From contig OX328127.1 in NCBI GenBank assembly GCA_946811695.1, positions 45,033,609 to 45,097,608 on the forward strand: a DNA stretch of 64,000 nt, given 5' to 3'. Below, piece by piece: positions 10,448 to 23,748 of this stretch. A program made the translations under genes and the position numbers. Each line of letters opens with the position of its first letter. Positions within the stretch are counted from its first letter, which is position 1. The notes beneath the pieces are model-generated. The model was not told the DNA's origin, made no database searches, and saw nothing but the letters and a program-made list of their open reading frames with translations. This DNA comes from Gonocerus acuteangulatus (taxonomy: Eukaryota; Arthropoda; Insecta; Hemiptera; Coreidae).

Positions 10448-12960
10448 TATATATATGACCGGGGTTTTAAACTGGTTCTATCAGTGATAGAGTCTTGACA
10501 TTTTAACCGTGCATATTTGATATAGCACATACAAGGTCCTATCTTTTAAGCTTTGAAATTTGAAGCAGCTTGAAACTAGAGAATTTAAAAAATCATTTTT
10601 TTGTCACTTACTCATTCATCATCAAAATTAACAGCTACTTCGACAAGCGAGAAAATAAAATTTGGCAGGATGATAGACCTTAAGGTGATACTAAAGGGGA
10701 AAACAGGAAACCCAAAAAATCTGGTAGAAAATCTGGGCACCTACGTATATGGTAATTTACTGTAACAAGGGGTAATACCTATTTTAGCATCATATTTTCC
10801 CCTTTAAATGTTTCCACGATTTCATTATTTTGTTTTTAACATATTTTATGTTATTTTTTGATTAATGTATATTTTATTGAATAATTTATTTTTTGTTCTC
10901 TTTTTTAACATTGCTTTATTAATAATTTTTTTTTCATTTATATAGATTTAAGTCAATTTGTTTTTTAAATAAAAATTGTGTTGAATATTTGGACTACTTA
11001 TTCTTCTTTATAAAAATATCTCGTATTTTATTTTTATTTCCTCATATTTTTTCCCCTTCTCAATATAGGCACTATTCTATAAAATAATGTTATTTGTTAT
11101 TTGTTTATGTCTCAATTATGTATCTAAATATACATATTAATTTATCAATGATAAATTAATAAAAATTATAGATGATTAATTATAATAGATTGAACCTATT
11201 TTCGAACATCGATTTTTAAATAAAAACCTAAAAAGATCTAATATGCCTGTTGCAAAAACCTAATTGGATGCTTATTTTATCCTAAAAATCCGGTCCCTAC
11301 TGTTGAGAAGTAGCTGGTTGAATAATGTATGTTTATGGTTGTCAATATAGAGAAGCACAAGCATTCAACTGCCATTAACAGTGGAAAATCATCGAAATAT
11401 AGGATATAATATCAGGCTCATGCATCTGTGGCATTTTGGTGGAGAGTTCGCATTTGTTGCTATTTTACATTTAATTTGATTTACCACCACCAACCAGCAC
11501 AATCAGCAACCTCTATGTTATATAAAACTGTTCTATAACGTCATAATATGTAGAAGAAAAAAAAAACATATTTTCTTTCCTTCCTTGGAAGGAAACGGGC
11601 TAAAACATCAAGAAATATGTAAATGGAACAACCATTAAATATATTACAAAGACACAATTACAAAAGAAGAGCATGGTTGGGAAGAAGAGGAAGTAGGCAA
11701 TACATCTAGTCAGGAAGTTGGTTATTTAGAAGAATTAGACGAAGATACAAAAAAAAAAAAGAAAAAAAAAAGAGAAAAACCACGTAGAAAGATGGCGAGG
11801 AAAGTATGATTGGTGACTAGAGAACGTGCCTGTTTTTAAGATACTGCAACAAGTGATAACATACCTTCCTAGCCTTTATATAAAGTTAGATAAATTAAAT
11901 AGATAAACCACGTAGGTCTGTCTTTGTTCCTCTTATCATTTATCATCAAAATAAACAGTGATCTATATTGAAAATTATCTCTATTATTTATTATATAAAA
12001 TTACCTACGAAAAATGCTCATTTTTCACTAACATTTGTAATTTATTGTATCCATTATAAAGATACAGACACCATAAGATAATATGTTCTTAAGGCCCAGA
12101 GGGTCAGAACTGAAAGCTATCACATCTATGTACTTGAAGTAACATAAGGTATCGGCACAGTCATTACTACTATGATGACCCCCTCCCCCTCTCAGTAGTC
12201 AAGTACTGTCCACTAGGCCGGACGACGACAGAGCCTCTTAATATATTAACGGAGATGTGGGAACTCCATCTAAGAATCCCCAGTACTAGTGCCTAAGGAT
12301 CAAAAAATAAATTAAAAAGGAAGCATTATTCTATCCCTTGACAACACAAATGGTGCCTACCAATACTGTAAGTTCAATCTATTACGATTTATATATCATT
12401 GCTTGGCTCTTAAAACATTTATCTCACTTTCATCACCTGAGTTTTTACTTCACTCAAATCCTACTACCAATCATTAGATTTTTTTACAGTGATCTTATTT
12501 TTCACAAGTGTGGAGATATTAGTCAATAGTAAGTAACTGAAGAGTAAATTAATTGTAATTTTCATTTATTGGACTTATCCTTGCACAACGAAAAGTGTTA
12601 ATTAAAATGTTCAGTTTTATTAGTTTCTAAATGAAGGGTTATAACTGGTTTTAGAATGAAACAAACAAATTATATTATAGATCATTCAATATTAAACCCA
12701 TTTAAGGTAAACAAATAACACTCCGGGAGACAACTATAGAAAAGTTAAGGAAGAAGAGAACCTAATTCATAAATAACCACTCTCACTGTTTTGTTAAGAA
12801 TTGCTGTAAAGCTTTGGGGTCTCATGTTCAATGATTTAGGAGAAAAAACACCCCTAACTATATTTTACCCGTAAAACAGTTGCCTCAGAACTAAAAGGTT
12901 TCTAATCCAATCCTAATTTTCCAGGTCTTTCAGAAAGTCAGTTTTTATTACCCTTCAGTT
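10448..12960. other. Unannotated AT-rich sequence
   Basis: Only low-complexity runs (for example around 11749-11780) were seen. No coding domain or clear repeat boundary. Confidence 0.4.
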
Positions 12961-13690
12961 TGTCATTTATTTATTTTAAACCTTTATTGATAATTACAAC
13001 AATATGCTGTACATATTTTCAGCAATTTTGCTGGTTATTGAACAATAGCTTTGTGAGACATGATATGGGAATAAGTACAATTACACAGCCCACTAGATTA
13101 ATAAATTTTGAGCATTTTAGATGGCATGTTATAACAAGTTGTCTCTAGGCCACCGCCGCTTCAATCTTCTATGAGGATTTTGTGGATTATGGAAGGAGGG
13201 TAGAGAGTTTATCAAAGGATTCGGATGGCCAGGGAGATTAGAATGAAACTTCTGATAGACTGATTTGGCCAGGGATTGGATAAAGGGGATATTGAAATCA
13301 TTATGCAGGGTTAGGTTGGAGACATAGTAAGGAGCATTGGATATTTTTCGAAGGATTTGGACTGCATTGTTTGAATTCTGTAGGAATTGGAAGGTTTAGT
13401 GGAACCCCATAGTTCTAGTCCATAAGTCCATATTGTTCGGAGTATGGTGATGTATCTAAGTCGTTTGTTAGTCAATGAAAGTTTCGAGCGTTTGTCCAGT
13501 AAGCGTGATAAAAGTCTAAAACGTCTGTTTAGTTCCTGTCTTTTCTGTGTGGCTCCCAAGTTAAACGTTTGTCTAGTATCAGTCCTAAGTACTTTACTTG
13601 CGATTTCTGTTCTTTACTTGCTGGAGGGTTATTTGAATGTTTGGAGGGTCATTTATTTCAGGCAAACTTTGCAGATAACTCCGGTACTAC
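12961..13690 (-). pseudogene. Jockey-type LINE 3' fragment
   Basis: Minus-strand frames, with frameshifts, read KYLGLILDKRL, then LNRRFRLLSRLLDKRSKLSL, then a WTYGLELWGSTKPSN motif and RIQTMQSK (13311-13559). Further downstream comes LPGHPNPLINSLPS and the terminal RLKRRWP near 13160. This order is the end of the RT and the C-terminal tail of jockey elements. The 3' end is an AAATAAATAAATGAC-type tail near 12961. It is 5'-truncated, frameshifted and inactive. It differs from the RNase H-bearing LINE because no RNase H follows the RT. Confidence 0.8.
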
Positions 13691-14952
13691 AGTAATTGAA
13701 AAGTAAACGCTGTTTTTTAACAAAATCGGCCTGAGAGAATTAATGAGGTTTTGTGTTGAGGTGGCATGGAAAAATACATTTTCTGGCAATATAACTGGAT
13801 ATATTTTATCAAGAATTAATGACCAAAATCTTACTATTAAGGGGAGGGCAGAAAAGCACCCCCAACAAATCAAAAACAAAAAGAATCACGAGGAGGCCTA
13901 AGTTTTCTTTTGTTCATTGAAAGTAGCAATGCTACACTTGAAACAGCTGGTAAATATGTATTATGAATACCAGCAAAATTGGACCAGTGGAGTATTAAGT
14001 TAACACATATTAATTAACTCAATTTTTTGGCATATACATGTCATTTAGTCTTCTCCAAATTTTGCTTCCGGACACCTAAGCAAAGGTTTAACGGATATGA
14101 CGGTCACGAGACCGGAAATTGATTTTAGCGGGAGTGCCGAGAAATTAAATTTCTAATTTGGGGGGACATGAGCTGAATTATTAGTGATTTAAAATATATA
14201 TATGTAGCTAATGGGTATATGGAATAAATGTACAATATGATACAATAAATGAATAACTGATTTTTATTTACATAGCGAATGAAATTTTCATGACCAACAT
14301 ATAGCCGTGTAGTCAATGGCGTGAAAGCCGTAAAGCGGATTTGGTCGCTAGTTCTTTTTTTATTCACCATCTTCCTGTCATTTATTTGGTTTGAAAAATT
14401 TGGGACACTATAAAATATTGAAATTGAAAAAGGGGAAAACCTTTTATTTTAATTATTATAGTAGTCGCCTTTCTCCCGTGTATGCTGCAGAGTATAAGCA
14501 TACAAACTTTTGAGCAAGGTCAGAATTAAATGGGTTTTTTTTAGAACTCTTAGAACTTATACGCGTCATAGGTTAATAAAAAACCTTATGACTTATTTAG
14601 TCATTCTATCTATGCAAATTAGCCACCCAGGATTAGAAAATTTGTATTTTTACATAAACCCTAAGATAGATTTCTGCATTTGTAGTAAAAACGTGCAGAT
14701 ATTGCAAATCCAACTAGTTGATGAGTATGCATGACGCCGTATATGACAGGAGTGTTGAAAGGCTCGAGTATAATATACAATGATCCAGCCCTACCCTTAT
14801 CCAATATACTCAGAAAAGGCCTCCAATATAACCCACGGTCCTTACAAACTTTAATATTACATGATAGATTGAGATCTATTATTCTTAAGGTAACATATAA
14901 TCTTTGAGACAGTCAACATCTTTAATACATCAGCTTCAAGACTATGAGCACC
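13691..14952. other. Unannotated sequence
   Basis: No supported gene. An 81-codon minus frame at 14125-14370 has no recognisable domain. Confidence 0.4.
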
Positions 14953-15000
14953 ATCTACTTTATTACTTAAATATGACAATATTTAAGTAATAAAGTAGAT
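14953..15000. repeat. Perfect 22 bp inverted repeat (hairpin)
   Basis: Left arm 14953-14974 and right arm 14979-15000 are exact reverse complements around a GACA spacer. Part of the right arm is echoed at 15017-15047 as a direct repeat. Confidence 0.9.
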
Positions 15001-15106
15001 TACATAAATATAATAATATAATAAAGTAGGTTACATAAATATAATCAAAAGTAATACACTCATTTACATTTTTACGTCAATGAATTTTCAATTGCACACA
15101 CATACA

Positions 15107-15163
15107 TAGGCATCCATGACCCTAGTGGTTGTACTGCCTTAAAACAAACAAACAAAAAAATAT
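15107..15163 (+). mobile_element. SINE 3' fragment
   Basis: GGCATCCATGACCCTAGTGG followed by ACTGCCTTAAAACAAACAAAC and A-rich tail. It is the same tail type as at 25140-25172. Confidence 0.5.
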
Positions 15164-15419
15164 ATAATCAAAGGCGTACACAATAATAGTTTTACTCGCA
15201 AACTGAGTCATCATAGCGTGTTTACTTATAATACCTACTTATATCTTCAGTGACTTTAAAAGCTTAATAGGAAAGGTTCTAATATTTCAATAAATAAATG
15301 AGATCACCTTAGTTCATATAGAAAACTAATATTCTTTTCGTTAAGAAAGTCAATTTAGTCAGGTTTCGGTCATAGTGTCCTAAGAAAACCTGGAAAATAT
15401 ACCTGTTACAGATACAAGG
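15164..15419. other. Unannotated sequence
   Basis: Contains ACTCGCAAACTGAGTCATC at about 15195, a faint echo of the dispersed-family end at 18264-18306. Confidence 0.35.
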
Positions 15420-16641
<1,222 letters not shown>

Positions 16642-16644
16642 AAT

Positions 16645-16945
16645 ATTCTAACCCTTCCTAAACTCCAAACGTAAACAAAATTTCAACATATTAGTTTTGA
16701 TGAAATTTGAACATGCCGAAAATGTTTTAACTGACTACCATGATTCGAAGTACCCAAACAAAAAACTTTATTCAACATCTATTTTTCCAATTTTCTCAAA
16801 AAGGGTCAGTGCTACAGCCTTAAAAATGGTTTCATTCGTTTTTCTAAGCCAAGGAGCCTATAAAAAAGTACTTACAAGCATATTAAGTAAGCGTAACGAT
16901 TTTTTTTTCGCGCGAATTTCGCTCCAAAAAGCATGTGTGTGTTTC
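16645..16945 (+). repeat. Dispersed repeat family, block copy
   Basis: The block from TTCTAACCCTTCC through TTTTTTCGCGCGAATTTCGC matches 18865-19150 (plus) and, reversed, 25720-26010. It diverges after the CGCGAATTTCGC box and runs into the ribozyme-like motif at 16990. Confidence 0.75.
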
Positions 16946-16989
16946 ATTTCGTCTGTACATAGATTAGCATTTACTCTGTCCTGTTTTAC

Positions 16990-17030
16990 AGCCCTGTTGG
17001 AGGCTTGAATTTCAGGCCGAAACGTCGGCA
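16990..17030 (+). ncRNA. Hammerhead-ribozyme-like motif, core degenerate
   Basis: GCC-CTGTTGGA, then a hairpin of GGCTTGAA type closing with GGCC, then GAAAC-GTC-GGC. Stem I (GCC/GGC), stem II and the GAAAC plus GTC elements match the hammerhead layout, but CTGATGA has become CTGTTGG, so it should be inactive. Confidence 0.5.
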
Positions 17031-17130
17031 AAAAATTACCTTTTCCTATAAAAAATGTAGTTTTATTAGGATACCACAACCGAAGTCTGACTAAATCTAC
17101 CTTCCAATTCTCAACGGTCAACGATCTACG

Positions 17131-18255
17131 AGGACTTTTTCGTTACGACTCAATAACTTTCAATGATTGATTTCTGCTAGGTTGTACTAAAATATCATCA
17201 TGAAGATCTGAACAACATGAATTGTGAATACTTAAACAATTCAAACTCTAATAATATGACGTACTTCCATCCTAAATGAAATTTGGATTAACGCGGGGAA
17301 TAACAGAGTAAGTTTCTGAAAATGGCAAATATCCCAAAACCTAGTAGCTTGTCTTATCAATTTGCAGCATGTATCGTAAATTACCTCATGAGCATTAAGT
17401 TGTGAAACCCCGGAAAAGTTTACTGCCATTTTTTTGTTTTAACCCTTCACCATGTTTTCCAAAATCCTGCCTGTCTTTCTAAGGGATAGTTTCAAGATCG
17501 TTTAATAGTTAAAGTCAATCAAACGCACCGTATCTCAATTTTCCTTTACTTTTAGAGGGTAGCAACTGTCTGTCGCTGTGAGAAGTCACTATCTTGTCAT
17601 TACTTTTGGAGGTGAGAAAACTTTTCTGGAAATACAGTCTTGCGTGTTCAAGAGCAATTTTAGTTTAGGAGGTCAAGCGTAGGTTGATCTGCCTCTTTCG
17701 TAGGTCCCTTGAGGACTTGCTTTTCATATTTGTAGCTCAACTGCTTTTCAACCCACTCTCTTGTTAAAATGCATATAATTCTAAAAAAGCATTTGTAAGT
17801 TAGAACAAATTTAGTAAACAATTGTCACTAGCATATATCGAACAAATACCGAATGGAAATTGAATCTGTATTCATAAATACTTTTGACTAATACTATCCT
17901 GTGTTTGTAATCCTGAACTCTCAATACTATTTATGTTTATATATTTGACTCTTGATTTATTAATTCATTTTCACCGATATTACAAATTATTATTGGAGAT
18001 AAAACAAAACAAAGCGTGTTTTATTGGTAGTTATTTTTACCAACAATATCAACCTTTAATGAAAAAAAAAATCCTGTTGAAACCAGACGGTTACACAATT
18101 ATAAAATAATAAAAAAATAAAGAAATCATTTAATGTTATTCATTACGATTATTCAATATAAATGTTATTAGGAGTAAATCACTCAGGTTTTGCTAGTGAC
18201 TAATCCAGTGTGAAAATAATAGGGGGTACGAACATAATAGTTAATAAAATTACAT
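17131..18255. other. Unannotated sequence
   Basis: 17105-17130 shares CAACGGTCAACGATCT with 27122-27140. Beyond that, no gene or repeat was recognised. Confidence 0.4.
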
Positions 18256-19278
18256 TTTAAAATAAAAAGTCCGATTCGCAGGAACTGCGTCATCTTAGCG
18301 CGGTTCAGTTCTTATCTTTAGTGTTTATGAAGGCATAAAATAGAAACAGTTATTACTTTGTTTAGATCAATAGCGAAACACCTATCCAAATGAAATCTCA
18401 GACAAACCAGTCTTGAAAGGTCTTGATTTACAATCTTACCTGTATGGGTCAGCTATCCCATAAGTCGGGCAGAAAGGCCTCCGCACAGAGGCATTTGGAA
18501 AGTCTTGGGATCTCTCTCTTTGAACGGTACATTTTTAACAATAAATTGATCTTCTTATTTTACTTAATCTGTTTTATTGTCAAATACATTATCCGACTAT
18601 AAGCAATTTAAAAATAACAAGGAATTAAACAGACAAAAAGAACAGTTCGAATAAACGAAATCAATCACTTTAAAGTTTTAAGCACTTATTTCTCCGATTG
18701 GCATCGGCTGATTAAAACTTTCTTTAGAACCTTTTTTGTAGAGCATTTAGTAAGCTTTCGAATGGTAACCTTCTGCTTCGCAAGATTGTCAACGGTTTTC
18801 GAGATACTAACGAAAGTATACAAAGTTACCAAAACATTTCTTGTCTGTTAATAAAATATTTTATTCTAACCCTTTCTTTTCTCCAAACGTAACAAAAATT
18901 TCAACATATTAGTTTTAATGAAAGTAGAACATGCAGACAATGTTTCAACTGAATCCATTGATTCTAAGTACCCAAACCAAAAACGGTATCCAAAAACTAT
19001 TTTTCCTATTTTCTCAAAAACGGTTAAAGCTATCGCCTTGAAAATGGTTTCATTCGTTTTCCTAGCCCAAGAAGCCTATGAAACGAGTACTTACAAGCTT
19101 ATGAACTCAAAAACGTAAGCGTTACGATTTTTTTTTGCGCGAATTTCGCCCCAAACGCCATCTTCCAGTGGGCGGATTCTGCTGGTTAACGAACTTGACC
19201 TTTCAAATTGGGAGACGGATTTTTGTACCAAATTTCATGACAATCGGACCATTAGGGAAGCCAGAAATGAGCGAACAG

Positions 19279-19322
<44 letters not shown>

Positions 19323-19470
19323 AATTTGAATCACCGTTATTTTCGGTCTCTAGGGGTTCTGAAACGCGAAATTTTCTAGTCGGCACTTTACTGTACCGGA
19401 TTGTTACATTGTATCAACCTTATAAGCGGGTTCCTCCCTATGGGGGAGGGAGGAACCGCGCTAAAATGAG
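18256..19470 (+). mobile_element. Dispersed repeat family, plus-strand member
   Basis: Begins with AAAAGTCCGATTCGCAGG...TTAGCGCGGTTC (18264-18306). It continues through blocks shared in reverse with 25385-27254, then CGAACAGACAAATA and a TA tract (19283-19320). It ends in a hairpin at 19427-19460 formed by GGTTCCTCCCT and its complement. It is non-coding. Matching outer boxes in inverted orientation elsewhere suggest a mobile, non-autonomous element of unknown class. Confidence 0.6.
19283..19320. repeat. (TA)n microsatellite
   Basis: About 19 units, after the ACAGACAAATA box of the dispersed family. Confidence 0.95.
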
Positions 19471-19477
19471 TTTTGGT

Positions 19478-19518
19478 TGCCAATGTTTCGGCTTGCATTT
19501 TAAGCCGTCATCAGGGCA
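19478..19518 (-). ncRNA. Hammerhead-ribozyme-like motif
   Basis: On minus: TGCC-CTGATGA-c-GGCTT...AAGCC-GAAAC-ATT-GGCA. The CTGATGA and GAAA cores are exact, stem I is 4 bp (TGCC/GGCA), stem II is 5 bp, and ATT fits the NUH cleavage rule. Stem III is minimal with a mismatch. Activity is untested. Confidence 0.55.
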
Positions 19519-19521
19519 TAC

Positions 19522-20098
19522 AGAGATAGGAAAGTTGGTAGGGACTTCCAACTGGATAGTTCTTTCTCTCATCAAAGCTCTAAGGAAGGCTTGAAATTAT
19601 AGCAGAAACGTTGGGTATTGAAGTTCATTTTTATATTAAGCAGAAGTTGTATTGAGTACCATAACCGAAACGGTTATCTCCTCGGTGAACGATATTTTCT
19701 GAATGAGGTACTGACTTATGTTTATATTATGAGAGATGAATAAACAGGCGGAACTGGATCTCTGTACCGTTGAAAAGGCCTCAGGGAAAGGGAACTGAAT
19801 ACGCTGACAGAGCTGGAACGAATAAATTATTTAACCGATCTATAACATCGTTACCAGTGAGCATGCAAAAACTCTTAAATAAAAGATTTACACCGGAAAT
19901 CCAGTTTCCTTCCTTGCCGAAACTCTACTAATTCACCATTCTTGATATTTATACGGCTTACTTTAAATTAAATTTGAGGTTTCAAATAGCCCCTAAATTA
20001 AAAAAAAAAACTCCTAGTGGATTTCGGGTTATATCTATACATAAGTGATACAAACCTCAAATTTTTACTCAATGTCATTTGTTGAGTACAGAAGTAAT
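19522..20098. other. Unannotated sequence up to the duplication boundary
   Basis: 19590-19690 contains AGCAGAAACGTTGGGTATTG and ACCATAACCGAAACGG, echoes of the ribozyme-associated repeat. No gene. Confidence 0.4.
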
Positions 20099-22433
20099 TA
20101 TATAAGGTTTGGTTGCACTTTATAAAAATCCAGGCCAATGAGAATTATTTCATAAAAAAATGTCATTTGCGTACTCTTGGCCTACTTGGAAGTTATGTAG
20201 GTATGAGTACGCACTAGCAGTGATCGCAAAGGAAAGGCCCACTGCTTTCATAAGCAGTGTGTACCTACTATTCTGCACATTTCTTTAATACTAAGCAAAA
20301 TTATTAGAAAAAATGATAAGTTTATTAAATTTCTTATGTTTGAAGCTATTAATTAATATTATTAAAAGTACTAAAACTATGTTTTAGCTCATAAAATCCA
20401 GACGAATTATGAACAGCCAATGACAACGTGGCATGATCTCTACTAAATTCCCCTGCAGTGCTGCCAAAAGTCCAAAATTCCGATGCACCCGACTGCGTAC
20501 GTTTACCAGCATATAGTCGACATTTCTGTCTTTCGAGATTAGAATGCTTAGTTTCGTTGCGTGAAAACAAAAATAACAGCCGCTAATAAAAAATACATAT
20601 TTCAAGTATCCCCAATTGTATGGACGAATAAACCGATATTGCAGGTTTCGGCAAAATTCTATCCTTTAGGCACCAACTTTTAAGAATAATAAATGCTTTC
20701 TTTCATTTCATATTTTAACTCTTAAGGTATTGAATTTTGTTGAGAATGAACAAATAAGAGCTATCGTGTAAAAAAGACACTCTCACGCTTACAAAAACCG
20801 ACTCACAAACAGCACTTACAGTGCGCTTAGGTACGAAGCTTTATTCTTTTTTCTTTCCTTTTTCGAAACCCATTAAAAGAGAATTATGCAAAGAAAGACA
20901 ATTTATTTTATTTCCATTAACCAGAGGCTGGCTAACATTGCAAGCATAGTAATTTATTTCATGTATCGCTCTAGGGAGTGGTTTAAATTTACAATTATAT
21001 TGCTGTCTGGTTCCATAAGCTACAGAAAAAAAAGGAAAGAAAAAAAAAACGGTTTCTTATACGAGATAATGAGCTCCCCATGTTTCATTCTGAAAACAGA
21101 CCTAAAATACATTCTTTAACTTATATTCTTTTATGAAATGTATTTCAGTTCAATTATAATATGTTTCGCTGCAGTTAAGCTAACTTCATAATACGTAGTT
21201 GGTAAATGTAGAATTAATTAATTTTATTTTTTCTCTTGTAAATTAAGGGATTACATCACTCATCCCAGTGAGCGGTAGCGGGTGGTAAAGTATTTATTTT
21301 GCAAGTTAACTAATCCAGTACTTTATTACTTACAAATAAAGTTATTTATTCTTTCTCTACTGTCTAAACTGCATGTAAGTAGAGTTTTAAGAGCTTAAAC
21401 TAAGCTTGAAGGGGAATTAATAATTTAAGATAGGACTTGGAAATATAATGTAATATCTGCTGATTTACGTAATCTTTGCTGATATTCTTATAATGTTTAT
21501 ATCTGGTAGGATTTTGGTTTGGAAAGCTAAGAATAAAAATTCTTAACATCCCGCCTTCAATGGGATGAAACCAACACTTCACTTTGGAAATTTGAAGTAT
21601 AATTTTGTCGAAATAGGTGGAACTATCAAAATGCACATATAAATCTATTTTGAGGGACAGTTATGAGGCTTTTAAATGATTACTTTTCACTTGCCAAGGT
21701 TTTGAGATATGAATGAAAGTATAGAAAAGTCACAATGTGCTCCGGTCTATTGTTAACTTATATATCTTATTTTTCAAAATTTCCAAACAAAAAACAACAA
21801 CTAAATTCCGCAATTGTTTAGATTTCCCAGGTCAAAATGTCAAAATAAAAGACAAGAAGATGGAAGATTATTAAGGTAAATTTGTAGGTTAATCTCTTTA
21901 GATTTTGTTTTACTTAAAGTATTTTTAAGCAAAATTGCATCGAATTATGTCTGTGAACAGTACAGCTTGAAGAGGGAAATGAAAATAAATTCATCAAATT
22001 TATTTACATTCATGAAATTTATTTCAGGTGTGACAAAAGACAAATGAGTTGTCTCATTAATATTTAACAAAGTTAATTAAAAGAAAGCGCGCCTAATTAA
22101 AATATGACACTTTGCTAACGAAGATTCGTAACACGGATGACAAATGTTCTTTAAAAACAAAGAAAAAATGTTTGAAAATTAGAAGTGCCATTGCTAACAA
22201 CCAACTGGAAGGCCGACCTATTAACCCTACAATACATTTCAGAGGAACGAATGTCAATAGCAGGATTTATTATAGAGGAGTAAAGGTTGGATTTATAGAA
22301 CGATCGCATTTCTAGGGCAGATGCTTTCAACTACAGCAGGGATGGTTAGAAAAAAAATCCATTGAAAGAATTTATCCCCTCTTAAAATATCACGATAAGC
22401 TGAAAATAATAAGAAATAAAAATGTATCAAAAC
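20099..22433. other. Unannotated AT-rich sequence (copy 1)
   Basis: Short open frames here (for example 20349-20605, 22112-22315) have no recognisable domain and are not called. Confidence 0.4.
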
Positions 22434-22695
22434 CAAGGACCGAAATAAAAATTAAATGTTTCCAAAAAGTTATGACAAAAAAATTACTTCATAATTTATA
22501 TTATTAAAATTAATGAATAACTGTTATGAAATAATTTTCATTTTTAAGTTTCTAAAATAAAAATTATTAGAAAATTGTTTAAAAAAAATAATGAAATATA
22601 TCAATTACGATGGAATTTTTATTTTTCAATAATAAAAATTAAAGGTTAAGTGAAATTTATTTGAAATAAAAATTAATAGTTATTTTCAGTCCCTG
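22434..22695. mobile_element. hAT-type MITE with perfect target duplication
   Basis: The ends are CAAGGACCGAAATAAAAATT on the left and CAGGGACTGAAAATAAC read inward from the right. Both sides are flanked by the identical 8 bp ATCAAAAC (22426-22433 and 22696-22703). An 8 bp duplication and CAGGGACnG-like termini fit the hAT superfamily. The 262 bp interior is AT-rich and non-coding. Confidence 0.85.
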
Positions 22696-23009
22696 ATCAA
22701 AACTAATAGTGGAACTCAGGGATAAGTGTATCGATAATATGCGAATTCAATAATGAATTCTAGAAATTATCGAAGAAACAATTTCTCATATCCTCCCATT
22801 AGAAACATTTTCAAATATAACCAAAAAACCAGAATCTGCTCAACAATAACATGTTTCTTAATTCTTACATCCGGTGTAGTTTGGACGGTGTAGAATTGAA
22901 AATCAATATATATCTCCTTCAACGAAACTAATCCACCCTTCCGGAACCTTTAAGCATAGCTTTCTTTAACTGATGTCGTCCTATATACATTTAGTATATT
23001 TATTAGTTA

Positions 23010-23212
23010 CTTCATGTGTAGGCGGAAGGCCAATGAGTAAAATTCGAAATTAACGTATAGCCAATTTGTTGAAATAGTTCTATTAGGCAGTATCTACTTT
23101 TTAGGCTCCTGAAAAGGTATCAGATGATACGAAACATGTAGAGCTATTTTAATAAATTGACAATTATGTTAATTATGAATTTTATTCATTGACCTTCTGC
23201 CTACACATGAAA
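23010..23212. mobile_element. Short inverted-repeat element carrying a hammerhead-like motif
   Basis: The termini form a ~36 bp imperfect inverted pair (CTTCATGTGTAGGCGGAAGG on the left; TTTCATGTGTAGGCAGAAGG read inward from the right) and are flanked by TA. The ribozyme-like motif lies at its centre (23105-23145). It is non-coding and resembles a TA-targeting MITE, or an inverted pair of retroelement ends. Confidence 0.7.
23105..23145 (+). ncRNA. Hammerhead-ribozyme-like motif, core degenerate
   Basis: GCTC-CTGAAAAG-GTATC-AGAT-GATAC-GAAAC-ATGTA-GAGC. Stem I (GCTC/GAGC) and stem II (GTATC/GATAC) are perfect and GAAAC is intact, but CTGATGA has become CTGAAAA. ACATGT is self-complementary, compatible with a dimeric stem III. 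Confidence 0.5.
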
Positions 23213-23350
23213 TAATTGTTGAGATTTTGGTCACAATTTATCTTAATATATTTAGTAGGTTTCACAATTTAGGCTAGTTTTTACCCACATGATTTTGCAT
23301 GGCGAATATTCGTATATTTTCGCAAATATCTCTAAATTTGTAAAAATACA

Positions 23351-23380
23351 AGCTGATGTGTGTGTGTGTGTGTGTGTGTT
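23351..23380. repeat. Short (GT)n microsatellite
   Basis: About 12 GT units within AT-rich DNA. Confidence 0.9.
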
Positions 23381-23602
23381 TAATAATTCGTCGACTGACA
23401 AAGCACCCATCATTTATGTAACTTATGTCAACGCCAATTACTCCTAAGGAGCATAGCAATTTGTAATAATTTATTAATTTTACCAATAAAATGTCTACGG
23501 CCTGATAAACCTCAGAATATTCTGATAAAATTGAACTTGTACATGAACAGATGTAAACCTGTACTCCTTTAAAATCTTAATTTGAAGCAAAGGGCACTTT
23601 CG

Positions 23603-23650
23603 AAACTATTGTATCAATAATAATAGCTATTAGTATTGATACAATAGTTT
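23603..23650. repeat. 48 bp near-perfect palindrome
   Basis: The outer 17 bp arms (AAACTATTGTATCAATA and complement) are exact. After one mismatched pair, the inner TAATAGCTATTA is also palindromic. Confidence 0.9.
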
Positions 23651-23718
23651 ATTATATAAAGAATAATATATATAATAATAATATATATATATATATATAT
23701 TATTAATGATACAAAAGA

Positions 23719-23748
23719 TAATGTAGTTGACTATAGTCAACTACATTA
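23719..23748. repeat. 30 bp perfect palindrome
   Basis: TAATGTAGTTGACTA at 23719-23733 is followed directly by its reverse complement. It lies 68 bp after the other palindrome, across a TA-rich self-complementary stretch. Confidence 0.95.

Noticed and set aside
17560..17780. Possible exon on the minus strand
   Set aside because: Short frames without a recognisable domain and no convincing splice context.
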